From Bacillota bacterium (GTDB taxonomy: Bacteria > Bacillota > Clostridia > Acetivibrionales > DSM-27016), in contig JAEWDM010000038.1 of the NCBI GenBank assembly GCA_023390115.1, forward strand, positions 1-64,000: 64,000 nt of DNA, given 5' to 3'. A program made the position numbers and the translations under genes. Under the pieces are notes generated by a model. The model saw only the letters and a program-made list of their open reading frames with translations. It did no database searches and was not told the DNA's origin. Shown here in pieces: positions 1 to 8,630 of the stretch. Position 1 is the stretch's first letter. Every line of letters starts with the position of its first letter.

Positions 1-2
1 CT

Positions 3-143
3 ATAGAATATTGCATCGAGACGGGTATTTTGAGAGGATATGGTAACTCAAAAATAGGGGGCGATGATAAGTTAACCAGAGTACAGATGATTTTAGTACT
101 TGACAGATTTGCAGACAGTATGAAATCGGTAGCAGGAAGGTGA
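3..143 (+). CDS. C-terminal end of an SLH-domain protein (partial)
   Basis: This is an open frame entering from the left edge and ending in TGA at 141-143, 46 residues long. The translation contains GILRGYG, then KIGGDDKLTRVQ and a terminal VLDRFADSM. This is the usual shape of the last part of an S-layer homology repeat, which binds surface proteins to secondary cell wall polymer. Only the last repeat is visible, so the rest of the protein is unknown. It ends four bases before the next gene. The element carries a second SLH protein near its right end (49709-50677). Confidence 0.5.
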   Translation: MEYCIETGILRGYGNSKIGGDDKLTRVQMILVLDRFADSMKSVAGR

Positions 144-147
144 ATTA

Positions 148-660
148 ATGAGTTTGACATCAAAACAAGAAGTTTTAGACTTCTGGGCCAAAAATGAAAG
201 TTCTGATGCAAAAGCTGAGAGACGAGAAATTGAAGCTCTTAAAAAAGACATTCGCACTGCCCAGAAATTTATAAAGGACACTTTAGCCCAATACCGAAAG
301 AAAAAGCTGAATGTCAGGAGTAAAGCTGCAGCAAGCAGCGATACAGTGTTTGCGGAGCTTGATGATTACCGATCCATGCAAGAGATTCAAGATGCCTACG
401 GCTGGGAACTTATATCCGAAAAAGAAATGGATCGGCTAATAAATCTCTGGCAGCTGCGGCAGGATTCCAAAGCAAAATCTGGTGTTTACATAGATCGTAT
501 CACAGAGATGCTGGAATCTGCTTCTAATAGCATTTTTGACAGCTACGGCGAGCCAGTCATGGAATATGATAAGAAAATCATCCAGATGCACAGAGAGGCA
601 GAATGTATCGCAAGAGAAAATTTTGCCAATGATGCGCGGCGACTATATGAAAGAAGGTGA
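148..660 (+). CDS. Hypothetical charged, helical protein
   Basis: The product has 170 residues and no recognised domain. It is rich in Lys, Glu, Asp and Arg and looks largely helical, with a probable coiled-coil stretch at residues 20-60. It has no signal peptide or membrane segment, so it should be cytoplasmic. GGAAGG lies just upstream of the ATG. It heads a run of six small co-directional genes in front of the replication block, a typical place for accessory genes of an integrative element. Confidence 0.6.
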   Translation: MSLTSKQEVLDFWAKNESSDAKAERREIEALKKDIRTAQKFIKDTLAQYRKKKLNVRSKAAASSDTVFAELDDYRSMQEIQDAYGWELISEKEMDRLINLWQLRQDSKAKSGVYIDRITEMLESASNSIFDSYGEPVMEYDKKIIQMHREAECIARENFANDARRLYERR

Positions 661-664
661 GACT

Positions 665-865
665 ATGAAATGCAAAGATTGTGAATTTTGTCGGTTTGAA
701 GAACTCAATGGAAGTCCAAACCGTTACCACTGTACACACCCTGATGCGGTTCGCAGCCTCGGGTATAAAATGATTTGCCGCACCGAAAGACATTCCAGAG
801 AACTGAAAATGAAGACATCACCCAAATGGTGTCCCTACAGGGAAAGGAAAAACGAGCTTAATTAG
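665..865 (+). CDS. Small cysteine-rich protein
   Basis: The product has 66 residues and starts at the ATG after GAAGGTGAGACT, overlapping the spacing of the previous stop. Cysteines lie in a CKDCEFC cluster at the N-terminus, with single Cys at YHCTH, MICR and WCPY. That arrangement suits a small zinc-binding fold. The family was not recognised. A longer frame exists upstream, but it lies inside the previous gene and has no ribosome binding site. Confidence 0.55.
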   Translation: MKCKDCEFCRFEELNGSPNRYHCTHPDAVRSLGYKMICRTERHSRELKMKTSPKWCPYRERKNELN

Positions 866-899
866 AGTCATGGATTAAAAATAAAAGGAGAACAACCAA

Positions 900-1202
900 A
901 TGGCCAAGCAAAAGATTGAATGGTTTTGGAAGAGTGAAATATTAGTAGCTTTAAATAACGATAAGAAGCATGCATGCTCTTCTCCCGATTATGACTTATA
1001 TGAAATTAAAGAAATATCTTCACGGACTGAAAGCCTGGGCTTTGGCAAAAGGCTTGATCCGACAATAGTAAAATATAAGGCTGTCCTTATGTGCCAGAAA
1101 TGCTATGAACTCTTTGAAGTTACCTATGAGTACGGGCATAATCAAAAGATAGATCATTTTGAAATTATAGAGATAAAAGAAATAACAGCCGAGAGGGCTT
1201 AA
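900..1202 (+). CDS. Hypothetical protein with one CxxC pair
   Basis: The product has 100 residues and is preceded by AAAGGAGAACAACCAA. It contains a VLMCQKCYELFEV segment (CxxC) near residue 67, consistent with half of a zinc knuckle, and a basic/acidic tail. No domain was recognised and no export signal is present. It sits in the small-gene run ahead of the replication genes. Confidence 0.5.
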   Translation: MAKQKIEWFWKSEILVALNNDKKHACSSPDYDLYEIKEISSRTESLGFGKRLDPTIVKYKAVLMCQKCYELFEVTYEYGHNQKIDHFEIIEIKEITAERA

Positions 1203-1217
1203 AGGGAGGGCTGCATA

Positions 1218-1400
1218 TTGTCGGATATTAAGCTTGAGACGACAGATGATTTGTTTAAACTGCTTCGGCAATTACCGGAACAGGAGCGATGGGCAGCTAT
1301 GGGGGCTATAAACAGATTGCAAAACGGTAAAATTGATGCAGACAAGGCGACTGAAGAAATAAAACAGTTATTTCTGCGAAGTGGAATGGCGCATGAATAA
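1218..1400 (+). CDS. Hypothetical small protein
   Basis: The product has 60 residues and starts at TTG after AAAGGGAGGG. It is amphipathic and probably three-helical, with the sequence LLRQLPEQERWAAMGAINRL. No family was recognised. The 3' end (tggcgcatgaataataacat) is nearly repeated at 1992-2011, just before the replication-initiator-like gene, which suggests a small local duplication of a gene end and leader. Confidence 0.5.
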   Translation: MSDIKLETTDDLFKLLRQLPEQERWAAMGAINRLQNGKIDADKATEEIKQLFLRSGMAHE

Positions 1401-1424
1401 TAACATTTACGAGGAGTGATTTTT

Positions 1425-1622
1425 ATGGATGATGTTATTGGTATCCGCGGATGGTGCAAGCGGTGCTACTATGGGAAAACAGATGCAGATACAGTGATAT
1501 GCCAAAACAGAGAATCAGCATTTTATGGGATGCAGACTAATAGTATTTTATGCGCGCCGTGCTTCAGAAATGACAAGACCAAAGAATACGTTACTGCAGA
1601 GCCGGTAGGCTTTAGTTCATAG
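1425..1622 (+). CDS. Small cysteine-containing protein
   Basis: The product has 65 residues, with the start taken at the ATG behind GAGGAG rather than at the upstream GTG. Cysteines lie at GWCKRCYYG, VICQN and ILCAPCF. Two CxxC-type pairs could bind zinc. No family was recognised. Confidence 0.5.
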   Translation: MDDVIGIRGWCKRCYYGKTDADTVICQNRESAFYGMQTNSILCAPCFRNDKTKEYVTAEPVGFSS

Positions 1623-1663
1623 ATAAAGGATTAAGATATATAGAAAAGGAGGGTTTTACGAAA

Positions 1664-1975
1664 ATGAGCAATTTATATAAGTGCAATGAAGATGGAGTGA
1701 CAGAGTGGTGTATAGCAGAAAGCAAAAAGCAAGCATATGACTTCATGGTGGAGTTCTGGGGAGCAAGTACAATGCAAGAGTATTTAGGTGAGTATTTGGA
1801 GGATAACAAAGAAGGCTCGTTAGAAGAGTTTATAGAGAACTTCTTTACAGAAGAGGAATTAGAAAAGGACTTTACAATACGGGGAGAGAAGGGCGAAGAT
1901 CTTACATTAAAAGTGAGAGAGTGGATCGAAGCGGCTAAGACTGTTCCAAGCTACCTTTGTTGTGGAGATTATTAA
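1664..1975 (+). CDS. Acidic hypothetical protein
   Basis: The product has 103 residues and is strongly acidic, with many Glu residues in the centre (EEFIENFFTEEELEKDF) and an aromatic N-terminus. AAAGGAGGG precedes the ATG at a good distance. It has no membrane segment or known motif. Small acidic proteins in mobile elements are sometimes DNA mimics or inhibitors, but nothing here shows that. Confidence 0.55.
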   Translation: MSNLYKCNEDGVTEWCIAESKKQAYDFMVEFWGASTMQEYLGEYLEDNKEGSLEEFIENFFTEEELEKDFTIRGEKGEDLTLKVREWIEAAKTVPSYLCCGDY

Positions 1976-2027
1976 TTCGCATTTCAAAGTAATGGCACAT
2001 GAATAATAACATGAGTGAGGGGATTTG

Positions 2028-3224
2028 ATGAGCCAGCCGGGCAAGCTAAAGAGAATAGTAATTAAAGAGGAGTTCGTAGCACTCACGGGGGACTATGTTG
2101 ATGCTGTCATCCTAAATCAGTTCCTTTATTGGTCTGAGAGGGTCCGGGATTTTGACATATTCATAGAAGAGGAAATGTCTGTGGCGGCCATACTTGGCGG
2201 TCAGGTACCGGAGCTTCAGAAAAGAAACGGGTGGATATACAAATCCTGTGAGGAACTGTCTGAGGAGATTATGATAAGGCTGTCCCCCAGCAACATGAGA
2301 AAGCACATTAAAGCATTGGTTGAAAAGGGATGGCTGGACGAGCGTAATAATCCTTCCCGGAAATGGGACAAGAAAAAGCAGTACAGGGTAAATCTCCTGA
2401 AAATAAATAAGGATTTGCAGGAGCTGGGATATTTCCTGCAGGATTACAGAATAGATATGACGGGAATAGAAAATCGAACTTCTGAAATAGAAAATGCATT
2501 TTCTAAAACAGAAAATGGAGCTTCTGAAACAGAAAATGCATTTTCTGAAATAGAAGATGGAATTTCTGAAACAGAAAATCGAACCGCACAAAACAGAAAA
2601 GCAATACCAGAGATTACTATAGAGAATACTACAGAGAATATATCAGAGATTACAGAGACTCTTTCAAAACATAGTGCTATAAATAGCCCTATGGGTTTTG
2701 AAAGAGTCTCAAAGATTACATCAGCAAGAGAAGCCTCAGTCCTTGGTGACAGTTCAGAAGGTTTTAAAACAAAAATCACACCGGAGAATAATACCGTCAG
2801 TCGGTCTATAAGCAGTAAAGAAAATAATTCCACTGAAGGACGGACGTACAGCATATCGTTTCATAAATCAGAGAAATCGGGAAAATCCAGAGATGCGCCC
2901 GCAGATGAAGACGACCTTCCGGGCCTTGAGAATGTGAAGGAGAGGTGCGAGCTGCATGTGTTTACCGACCCGGATACTCATAACATGCTTTCACATGCCC
3001 TTGAGCTGATGTGGTTCTCCAAGAATTTGAAGGTAGGTGAGGCGGTGATTCCCCGCGCCGTGGTAAGAAGCCGGATGCAGCTGCTTACCGGAGCGATGCT
3101 TGCCTATGCTCTGCATAAGGCCCGAAGCCCGGAGATCCGGAACACCACAAGCTACCTGATAAGCTGTATATACAACGCTATAAGCGAATACCACTCTGAT
3201 GTTGCTTTAACCTTCAGCGGATAG
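2028..3224 (+). CDS. HTH replication-initiator-like protein
   Basis: The product has 398 residues, with the start taken at the ATG behind GTGAGGGGA (TTG one codon earlier is less likely). The N-terminal 130 residues look like the winged-helix region of phage-type replisome organisers: CEELSEEIM, then LSPSNMRKHIKALVEKGWLDE and a basic KKQYRVN strand. Residues 145-195 form a low-complexity linker built of about seven-residue units (ENAFSxTEN-type). The C-terminal 100 residues look globular and helical. It lies immediately upstream of topoisomerase III and a ParB-like gene, so a role in starting element replication is likely. The family assignment is inferred from layout and motifs. Confidence 0.6.
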   Translation: MSQPGKLKRIVIKEEFVALTGDYVDAVILNQFLYWSERVRDFDIFIEEEMSVAAILGGQVPELQKRNGWIYKSCEELSEEIMIRLSPSNMRKHIKALVEKGWLDERNNPSRKWDKKKQYRVNLLKINKDLQELGYFLQDYRIDMTGIENRTSEIENAFSKTENGASETENAFSEIEDGISETENRTAQNRKAIPEITIENTTENISEITETLSKHSAINSPMGFERVSKITSAREASVLGDSSEGFKTKITPENNTVSRSISSKENNSTEGRTYSISFHKSEKSGKSRDAPADEDDLPGLENVKERCELHVFTDPDTHNMLSHALELMWFSKNLKVGEAVIPRAVVRSRMQLLTGAMLAYALHKARSPEIRNTTSYLISCIYNAISEYHSDVALTFSG

Positions 3225-3242
3225 AGCAGGGAGGTGAATTTA

Positions 3243-5153
3243 TTGATATTGGTTTTAGCTGAGAAATCCTCCGTAGCGCAGGATATAGCAAGGGTAATGG
3301 GCTGCACGCAGAAGGGCAGGGGCTTTTTTGTGGGACAGCAGTACATAGTTACATGGGCTGTAGGCCATCTGGTTACGCTGTGCGAAGCAAAGGAATACGA
3401 CCCTGCCTTTAAAAAGTGGTCCTTCGCAACTCTGCCCATAATACCCAGGCAGATGCAGATTAAAGTCATACCTGAGACAGAAAAGCAGTTCCGGGTAATA
3501 AAGGCACTGATGGATGACGATAAGGTGGACAGCGTAGTGTGCGCTACCGATGCCGGAAGGGAAGGAGAGCTCATTTTCCGCCACATATACAGCATGTCCG
3601 GGTGCCGCAAGCCGTTTAAAAGGCTGTGGATCAGCAGCCTTACTGATGAGGCGATAAGGGAGGGCTTCTCAGGCCTTCGGCCCGGAAGCGATTATGACAA
3701 TATATATTACTCTGCCCTGTGCAGGAGCTACGCCGACTGGATAGTGGGCATAAATGCCACAAGGGCATACTCCGTAAAGTATTCCGGCAAAGAAAAAAGC
3801 GTAACGCTCACACTCGGAAGGGTGCAGACACCTACCCTTGCGTTAATTGTAAACAAGCAGAAGGAGATTGACGCCTTCCGGTCAAAGGAGTATTGGGAGA
3901 TACAGGCCGTCTATGACAAAGGCTTTTCCGGGCAGTGGATGGACAGGCACACAAACGAAACGCGGCTGCATGACAAGTCCAGGGCTTATGAAATAGCCGC
4001 GAGTGTAAAGGGCAAAAGGGGATTTGTAAGGGACATTGCAGAGGACAACACCGCAGAGCCACCGCCGCTGCTGTATGATTTGACGGAGCTGCAGTGTGAC
4101 GCAAACAGGAGGTTCGGCTTTTCCGCACAGGAAACCCTTGAAATAGCCCAGAAGCTCTATGAGTTAAGAAAATACATAACATACCCAAGGACAGACAGCA
4201 GATACATTTCAGAGGATATGGTGCCCACCCTCCCGGAAAGGATTGAAAGATTGAACGTTGAGCCGTACCGCAGCCTGGCGGGAAAGCTGCTGACTCTTCC
4301 GCAGCTCCCCGTAAGCAAAAGGATAGCCGATAACTCAAAGCTGTCTGATCACCACGCCATCATCCCCACACCCGTAAGACCAGACATGAGCAGGCTGTCG
4401 GAGGATGAGGAGCAAATATACGACCTCATAGTAAGGCGATTCTTATGCGTATTCTATCCCAAATACGAGTATACAACCAAAACGGTAAAGGTGGAAATTA
4501 ACGGTGAGAGCTTTGTGTCACGGGGAAAGACGGTTAACAGGTGGGGGTGGATGGAGTGCTATATTGAGGTGCTTGAGGAAGAGGACAATTCGGATGACAA
4601 GGCTGCAAAGGATGCCGCAGGAGTTCAGAGCATAGGCGCTCAGAAGCTTCCCGAGCTTAAAACAGGTGAAGAGATCACGGCTGTTGATGTCAGGGCAGCG
4701 GGCAAAAAAACCAGGCCTCCGCCTCCGTACACGGAAGCCGCGCTGCTGTATGCAATGGAGCATGTGGGACGGTATGTGTCGGACAGGGAAATGAAGGAGA
4801 AGCTCAAGGAAACAAAGGGACTGGGCACACCGGCTACCCGGTCGGCCATAATAGAGAAGCTGATTGGAACGGGATACATAAAGCGTAAAAATAAATACCT
4901 GATCCCTTGCGATAAGGCTATGAAACTCATTGATATTGCCCATGACGAGCTGAAATCCCCCGAGATGACAGGGCAGTGGGAAAAAGCCCTGTCACAGGTT
5001 GCGGAGGGCAGTATGACAATGGACATATTCATGAACTGCATTGTGGATTTTACACGTCAGGTAATAGAGGAGATAAGGTATAGCGAGGGAGGCGATATAT
5101 TTGATTGTGAAGATCCCGGTGTGCGAAATTACCATAGGGGAGAGGTTCCGTAA
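3243..5153 (+). CDS. topB: DNA topoisomerase III (type IA)
   Basis: The product has 636 residues when started at TTG 3243 behind CAGGGAGG. It relaxes and decatenates single-strand-containing DNA and is common on conjugative elements. The Toprim motifs are clear: LAEKSSVAQDIARVMG at the N-terminus and DAGREGELIFRH near residue 100. The catalytic tyrosine lies in KYITYPRTDSRYIS near residue 310. The C-terminal GLGTPATRSAIIEKLI segment is also typical. It lacks the C4 zinc fingers seen in the chromosomal topA at 56862. It overlaps the ParB-like gene by 53 bases. It probably resolves element replication or transfer intermediates. Confidence 0.92.
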   Translation: MILVLAEKSSVAQDIARVMGCTQKGRGFFVGQQYIVTWAVGHLVTLCEAKEYDPAFKKWSFATLPIIPRQMQIKVIPETEKQFRVIKALMDDDKVDSVVCATDAGREGELIFRHIYSMSGCRKPFKRLWISSLTDEAIREGFSGLRPGSDYDNIYYSALCRSYADWIVGINATRAYSVKYSGKEKSVTLTLGRVQTPTLALIVNKQKEIDAFRSKEYWEIQAVYDKGFSGQWMDRHTNETRLHDKSRAYEIAASVKGKRGFVRDIAEDNTAEPPPLLYDLTELQCDANRRFGFSAQETLEIAQKLYELRKYITYPRTDSRYISEDMVPTLPERIERLNVEPYRSLAGKLLTLPQLPVSKRIADNSKLSDHHAIIPTPVRPDMSRLSEDEEQIYDLIVRRFLCVFYPKYEYTTKTVKVEINGESFVSRGKTVNRWGWMECYIEVLEEEDNSDDKAAKDAAGVQSIGAQKLPELKTGEEITAVDVRAAGKKTRPPPPYTEAALLYAMEHVGRYVSDREMKEKLKETKGLGTPATRSAIIEKLIGTGYIKRKNKYLIPCDKAMKLIDIAHDELKSPEMTGQWEKALSQVAEGSMTMDIFMNCIVDFTRQVIEEIRYSEGGDIFDCEDPGVRNYHRGEVP

Positions 5154-5976
5154 AAACATAGACCCCGCTAAGGTGGAGCAGCTTGCAGAATCAATCAGGG
5201 AAATAGGCCTGCAGCAGCCTGTTAGGATTACAACAGACAAAAGGCTTGTTTTTGGGATGCACAGGCTTGAGGCGGTAAAGCTAAATGGCGATACGGAGAT
5301 TGAATGCAGCGTTGATGATGAAAAGGAGCCGTTAAAGATAGAGCTGGCCGAGATAGACGAAAACCTCATGAGAAATGAGCTGCATTACCTGGACAGGGGG
5401 CTTCATCTGGCAAGAAGAAAGGAAATATATGAGCAGCTGTATCCTGGAAGCACTCCTGAAAATTCGGGCGACATGGAAGCCTCCGGCGAAATAATTTCGT
5501 ACCAGCCAAAGCCCTTCACCGAGGATGCAGCGAGCAGGCTGAATGTATCCCAGAGAACAGTGCAGGGGGAAATACAGATAGCAAAAAACCTTATACCGCA
5601 GATGCAGCAGATTGTGGTGGAAAAGGATGTAGGCAAGGTGGATGCGCTGAAGCTTGCGCGGATGCCGCCTGAGGAGCAGAAAAAGATAGCCGACAGGATC
5701 AGCATAGGCGGCGCCGGAACAGTAAGAACCGCGATAGCCGAGCTGAAAAGGGAAGGCACGCTGGACATTCCGGGAGAAAAACCATCAAGGGAGGCCGAGA
5801 TGGGAATGGGGGAGGACTTAAGGGATTTCCTTCAGACAGCAAGAGTATTAAGCCGGCAGCTGCCTATGCTTTTTGAGTCGGATGTGGCAGCCGCACAGAG
5901 GGAGTATGTGTGTGAATGCCTTGAGAAGCTGTATGCGGAGCTGAAGGAGGTGATGTCCAAGATACGCGGTCAATAG
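5101..5976 (+). CDS. ParB/Spo0J-family DNA-binding protein
   Basis: The product has 291 residues and starts at TTG with GGGAGG upstream, inside the end of topB. The N-terminal ParB/Srx-type domain is visible: ERFRKNIDPAKVEQLAESI, GLQQPVRI, GMHRLEAV. It is followed by a KorB-like helix-turn-helix (DAASRLNVSQRTVQGEI). The C-terminus is helical. ParB proteins bind centromere-like sites and hydrolyse CTP, but no ParA gene adjoins it. The ParA-like genes at 11.8 and 14.8 kb belong to the Tad cluster. It may act in partition, or as an element regulator. Confidence 0.8.
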   Translation: MIVKIPVCEITIGERFRKNIDPAKVEQLAESIREIGLQQPVRITTDKRLVFGMHRLEAVKLNGDTEIECSVDDEKEPLKIELAEIDENLMRNELHYLDRGLHLARRKEIYEQLYPGSTPENSGDMEASGEIISYQPKPFTEDAASRLNVSQRTVQGEIQIAKNLIPQMQQIVVEKDVGKVDALKLARMPPEEQKKIADRISIGGAGTVRTAIAELKREGTLDIPGEKPSREAEMGMGEDLRDFLQTARVLSRQLPMLFESDVAAAQREYVCECLEKLYAELKEVMSKIRGQ

Positions 5977-5990
5977 GTTCTAATGGTTTA

Positions 5991-6061
5991 CAAAAACGGT
6001 TGACTAATACATTCAACAGGGTATAATGTATAATAGTAATTGCAAAAACATACCGTTTTTG
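5991..6061 (+). promoter_or_regulatory. Promoter enclosed by a 10-bp inverted repeat
   Basis: TTGACT (6000-6005) and TATAAT (6022-6027) are separated by 16 bases. The pair is flanked by a perfect inverted repeat, CAAAAACGGT at 5991-6000 and ACCGTTTTTG at 6052-6061. The arms could be an operator, possibly for the ParB-like protein encoded just upstream, or could pair in RNA. The function is inferred. Confidence 0.5.
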
Positions 6062-7105
6062 AACTATATGGGACGTGATATTATATTGAGTTGCTGCTGT
6101 GACTGTGAAAACTGCATATATTACAATACAAGATGCTCGGGCTGCTCCATGTGCGAAGCGCCCCTTATCTGCAATGAAAGCTGTATGGCCTGCAACTATA
6201 CATGCAGGAGAAGGCCGGGGGCTACATACTACTACGGACTTTTATCAGGACTGGATACAGAGCTTTTACGCAATGCCGCATATCATGCTCCGGCATATAT
6301 CCCCACCGTCCCGTCACGCATTAATACAGACTACAATGCGGAAGACCTGCCTGTGGCGGCGGTACACGGGGGCAACTTCATGTCGGCATCAGGCAGAGCT
6401 GTCGCAGGAGTATACGCCTCAAAGGGTGTGCATGGAGCATTAGGGCTGAACCCCAACACAAAGACAATTCTGCATTTTTATGTCCCCGACAGGACACTTG
6501 AGGGATTCTGGGAGAACAGGCAGGATATGTACGGGCACTTAAAAGGGATGGGCTTTGAGTTTGTAATAGCTCCCAACTTCTCGGTGTATGAGGATTCCCC
6601 AAGGATGGAGCATATTCTAAATATCCGCCGCAGCATGATAGTATACAATGAGCTTATGGAGGAAGGGATAAAAGCCGTTCCGGATGTAAGCTGGTATGAA
6701 AAAAAGGATCTGGAGATGTGGGCGGGGCATATAAGGAATGGAGGCCTGAAGCTGATATCCTTTTCGTTCCAGACAGTGGGACCTCAAAAGAGGGCCACAA
6801 ACGCATGGAAGGGCTATATGCTTGGCTTAAGGTATCTGTGCGAACGGATACCCGAGGATGTTGGAATAATCATTGTTGGGCTGTCAGGCCGGGGCCGGCT
6901 GAAGGAAGTGGCGAAGATTACAGGAAAGAGGAGAGTAACTGTAATAAACACCTTTGCCTTCATGCGTGCCAAAAGCGGCAGATGTTACGGGAGCAGGGAG
7001 CTGGCTTTAGGCATTACACATGATGATCTCTTCATACAAAATGTGAAGGAAATGAACAAAAGATATATGCTGCTGTTCGGAAAGACGGACCTGGAGCCGG
7101 ATTGA
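6026..7105 (+). CDS. DUF4417-family protein with cysteine-rich N-terminus
   Basis: The product has 359 residues from ATG 6026. Because that ATG overlaps a good -10 box, the in-frame ATG at 6068 may be the true start. The first 60 residues hold about a dozen cysteines (CCCDCENC, CSGCSMC, CNESCMACNYTC), which suggests bound zinc or an iron-sulfur cluster. The rest matches my memory of DUF4417: GMGFEFVIAPNFSVYED, MIVYNELMEEGIKAVPDVSWY, SFSFQTVG. This family is frequent on Firmicutes phages and conjugative elements and has no known activity. A terminator follows it. Confidence 0.65.
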   Translation: MYNSNCKNIPFLNYMGRDIILSCCCDCENCIYYNTRCSGCSMCEAPLICNESCMACNYTCRRRPGATYYYGLLSGLDTELLRNAAYHAPAYIPTVPSRINTDYNAEDLPVAAVHGGNFMSASGRAVAGVYASKGVHGALGLNPNTKTILHFYVPDRTLEGFWENRQDMYGHLKGMGFEFVIAPNFSVYEDSPRMEHILNIRRSMIVYNELMEEGIKAVPDVSWYEKKDLEMWAGHIRNGGLKLISFSFQTVGPQKRATNAWKGYMLGLRYLCERIPEDVGIIIVGLSGRGRLKEVAKITGKRRVTVINTFAFMRAKSGRCYGSRELALGITHDDLFIQNVKEMNKRYMLLFGKTDLEPD

Positions 7106-7132
7106 GAAAATATATAGCAGCTATAGAATGTT

Positions 7133-7159
7133 AAAGGGATCTTGAAAAGGCCCTTTTTT
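7133..7159 (+). terminator. Rho-independent terminator after DUF4417 gene
   Basis: AAAGGG (7133-7138) pairs with CCCTTT (7151-7156), and six T residues run from 7154. It lies 28 bases after the DUF4417 stop and argues against a start codon at 7142 for the next gene. Confidence 0.6.
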
Positions 7160-7195
7160 ATTTTGGGAACACGGAAAAAAGGGAGTGAAGGTTAT

Positions 7196-7660
7196 TTGAT
7201 AAAAGAGTTATATGAAAAAGCCAATAAGGTGATAGAGTGGTTTAAAAGGGAGGAACCAGAGTTCATAATAACCATTAAAACAAATTACGGTGGTGAGTTT
7301 TCAGCTGTTATTCCGGAGGAAGAAAAAAACAAGATAGAGAATTGGTTAAGCAACAGCCATAATGAGCCTTATATACTGATAGATAGGGACGTACATCATA
7401 TGTTGCATTATTCCGACATTATAAGTATTCAGGTGGAGAAATTGCTAACCTCAAGGCGAGTATTTGAGCCGGCTCTTTACCTTATAACAACATCTGTACC
7501 CAAAAGGCTGGGCTTCAGCTATTATCTGATGGTGTCTGCCGCCGGATTTGCAGGGACACTTATATACCTTGCATTTCCGAAATGGGTGAGAATGAGTTTA
7601 GCAGCCTCCTTAGAGAAGCTGCTGGGGAAGAGCTGCCATATGAATATGAAAATGTACTAA
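7196..7660 (+). CDS. Hypothetical protein with C-terminal hydrophobic segment
   Basis: The product has 154 residues if started at TTG 7196 behind GGGAGTGAAGG. An upstream TTG at 7142 lies within the terminator. The N-terminal 90 residues look soluble and mixed alpha/beta. A hydrophobic stretch follows near residues 118-132 (YLMVSAAGFAGTLIYLAF). The 3' end overlaps the amidoligase gene by 79 bases in another frame, so the pair may be translationally coupled, or one of the two overlapping ends is spurious. No family was recognised. Confidence 0.5.
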   Translation: MIKELYEKANKVIEWFKREEPEFIITIKTNYGGEFSAVIPEEEKNKIENWLSNSHNEPYILIDRDVHHMLHYSDIISIQVEKLLTSRRVFEPALYLITTSVPKRLGFSYYLMVSAAGFAGTLIYLAFPKWVRMSLAASLEKLLGKSCHMNMKMY

Positions 7661-8547
7661 ACGGCTCTCCGGCTACCTTTGGAATAGAGCTTGAGCATGT
7701 CGGAGGAAACAACAACGCAATTGCGGCGGAGCTTAAAAGGCTTGGCCTGAACGGCAGCGGGAGGGTTTTAGGCTATACCGAAAGCCATTCCAGAATACCG
7801 CCAGAGGACAGGGATAAATGGAGGGTTACGCTGGATTCCTCTGTGGGCGGCGAAATAGTTTCGCCCATTTTGAGGGACACTCCCGAGACATGGAGACAGC
7901 TTGAGAAGGTATGCGAGGTAATAAGGAGGCATGGAGGAACGGTAAGCGCCCGCTGCGGGGGGCATGTACATGTGGGGGTAGATGTGCTGGACAATTCAAA
8001 GCACCGGTGGAGGAGGTATAAAAAGCTGATTTCCGGCTTTGAAAACATACTGTACAGGCTGTCTACAAACAGGGATTTGCCCGCCCACAGGGGAACGCAC
8101 TATGCCCGCCCGGTTGGTAATTCGTACAGAAGCCTGGCGGACCGTACAATAAATGTTGACCAGGCGGGCGGAACAGAAGCTCTTCAAGCATTGGCAAGAA
8201 GATTTAACGTTTTCGGCCATGCCTCGGGCGTAAGCACAAACAATATTGCCGACGGCTCAAAGCCTACTATAGAGTTCAGGACGTTTAACGGCTCCCTTGA
8301 CCCCGCGCAGGTACAAAACAATGTAAGGGTAGCCGTGGGGATTATACAGGCGGCTAAAAATGCCCGCACCCGGAGTGAAAGCACAAGAAAAAGAGGAGAA
8401 ATGCTGGCAGGGCACACATATACACAAAGGCCCGCACCGGAGGATCACAGCCATATAAGGAAGTTCCTGGACATAGTTTTTACAAGAACGAAGGATAAAA
8501 GAGCCTGCTTGGGCGCTTACGGAAGGTCGCAATGGCAGAATATATGA
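7582..8547 (+). CDS. Putative amidoligase (GS-like COOH-NH2 ligase)
   Basis: The product has 321 residues. Motifs of the amidoligase family of the glutamine-synthetase fold are visible: FGIELEHVGG (metal-binding GxExE), SLGGEIV-like DSSVGGEIVSPIL, GGHVHVGVDV near residue 135 and IEFRTFNGSL near residue 230. Such enzymes join an amine to a carboxylate using ATP. The gene lies in a cluster with a gamma-glutamylcyclotransferase (9056-9454), a pairing described for amidoligases in comparative genomics. The substrate is unknown; a peptide, small amino acid or protein tag are all possible. Confidence 0.75.
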   Translation: MGENEFSSLLREAAGEELPYEYENVLNGSPATFGIELEHVGGNNNAIAAELKRLGLNGSGRVLGYTESHSRIPPEDRDKWRVTLDSSVGGEIVSPILRDTPETWRQLEKVCEVIRRHGGTVSARCGGHVHVGVDVLDNSKHRWRRYKKLISGFENILYRLSTNRDLPAHRGTHYARPVGNSYRSLADRTINVDQAGGTEALQALARRFNVFGHASGVSTNNIADGSKPTIEFRTFNGSLDPAQVQNNVRVAVGIIQAAKNARTRSESTRKRGEMLAGHTYTQRPAPEDHSHIRKFLDIVFTRTKDKRACLGAYGRSQWQNI

Positions 8548-8554
8548 ACTTTGC

Positions 8555-8583
8555 TTGACATATCCACAATGATGTATTAATAT
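8555..8583 (+). promoter_or_regulatory. Sigma-A-like promoter
   Basis: TTGACA (8555-8560), a 17-base spacer and TAATAT (8578-8583) lie in the gap after the amidoligase gene. The promoter would drive the 8631 gene, the cyclotransferase and the 9447 gene separately from the amidoligase. Confidence 0.6.
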
Positions 8584-8630
8584 AAATGTATATACAGACA
8601 AATTAATACATGCTAAGAGAGGGTATTTAA

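Noticed and set aside
5101..5976. ParB as half of a chromosomal ParAB pair
   Set aside because: No parA gene adjoins it, and it follows topB inside the mobile element.
7142..7195. N-terminal extension of the 7196 gene
   Set aside because: The extra codons lie in a terminator hairpin and lack a ribosome binding site.
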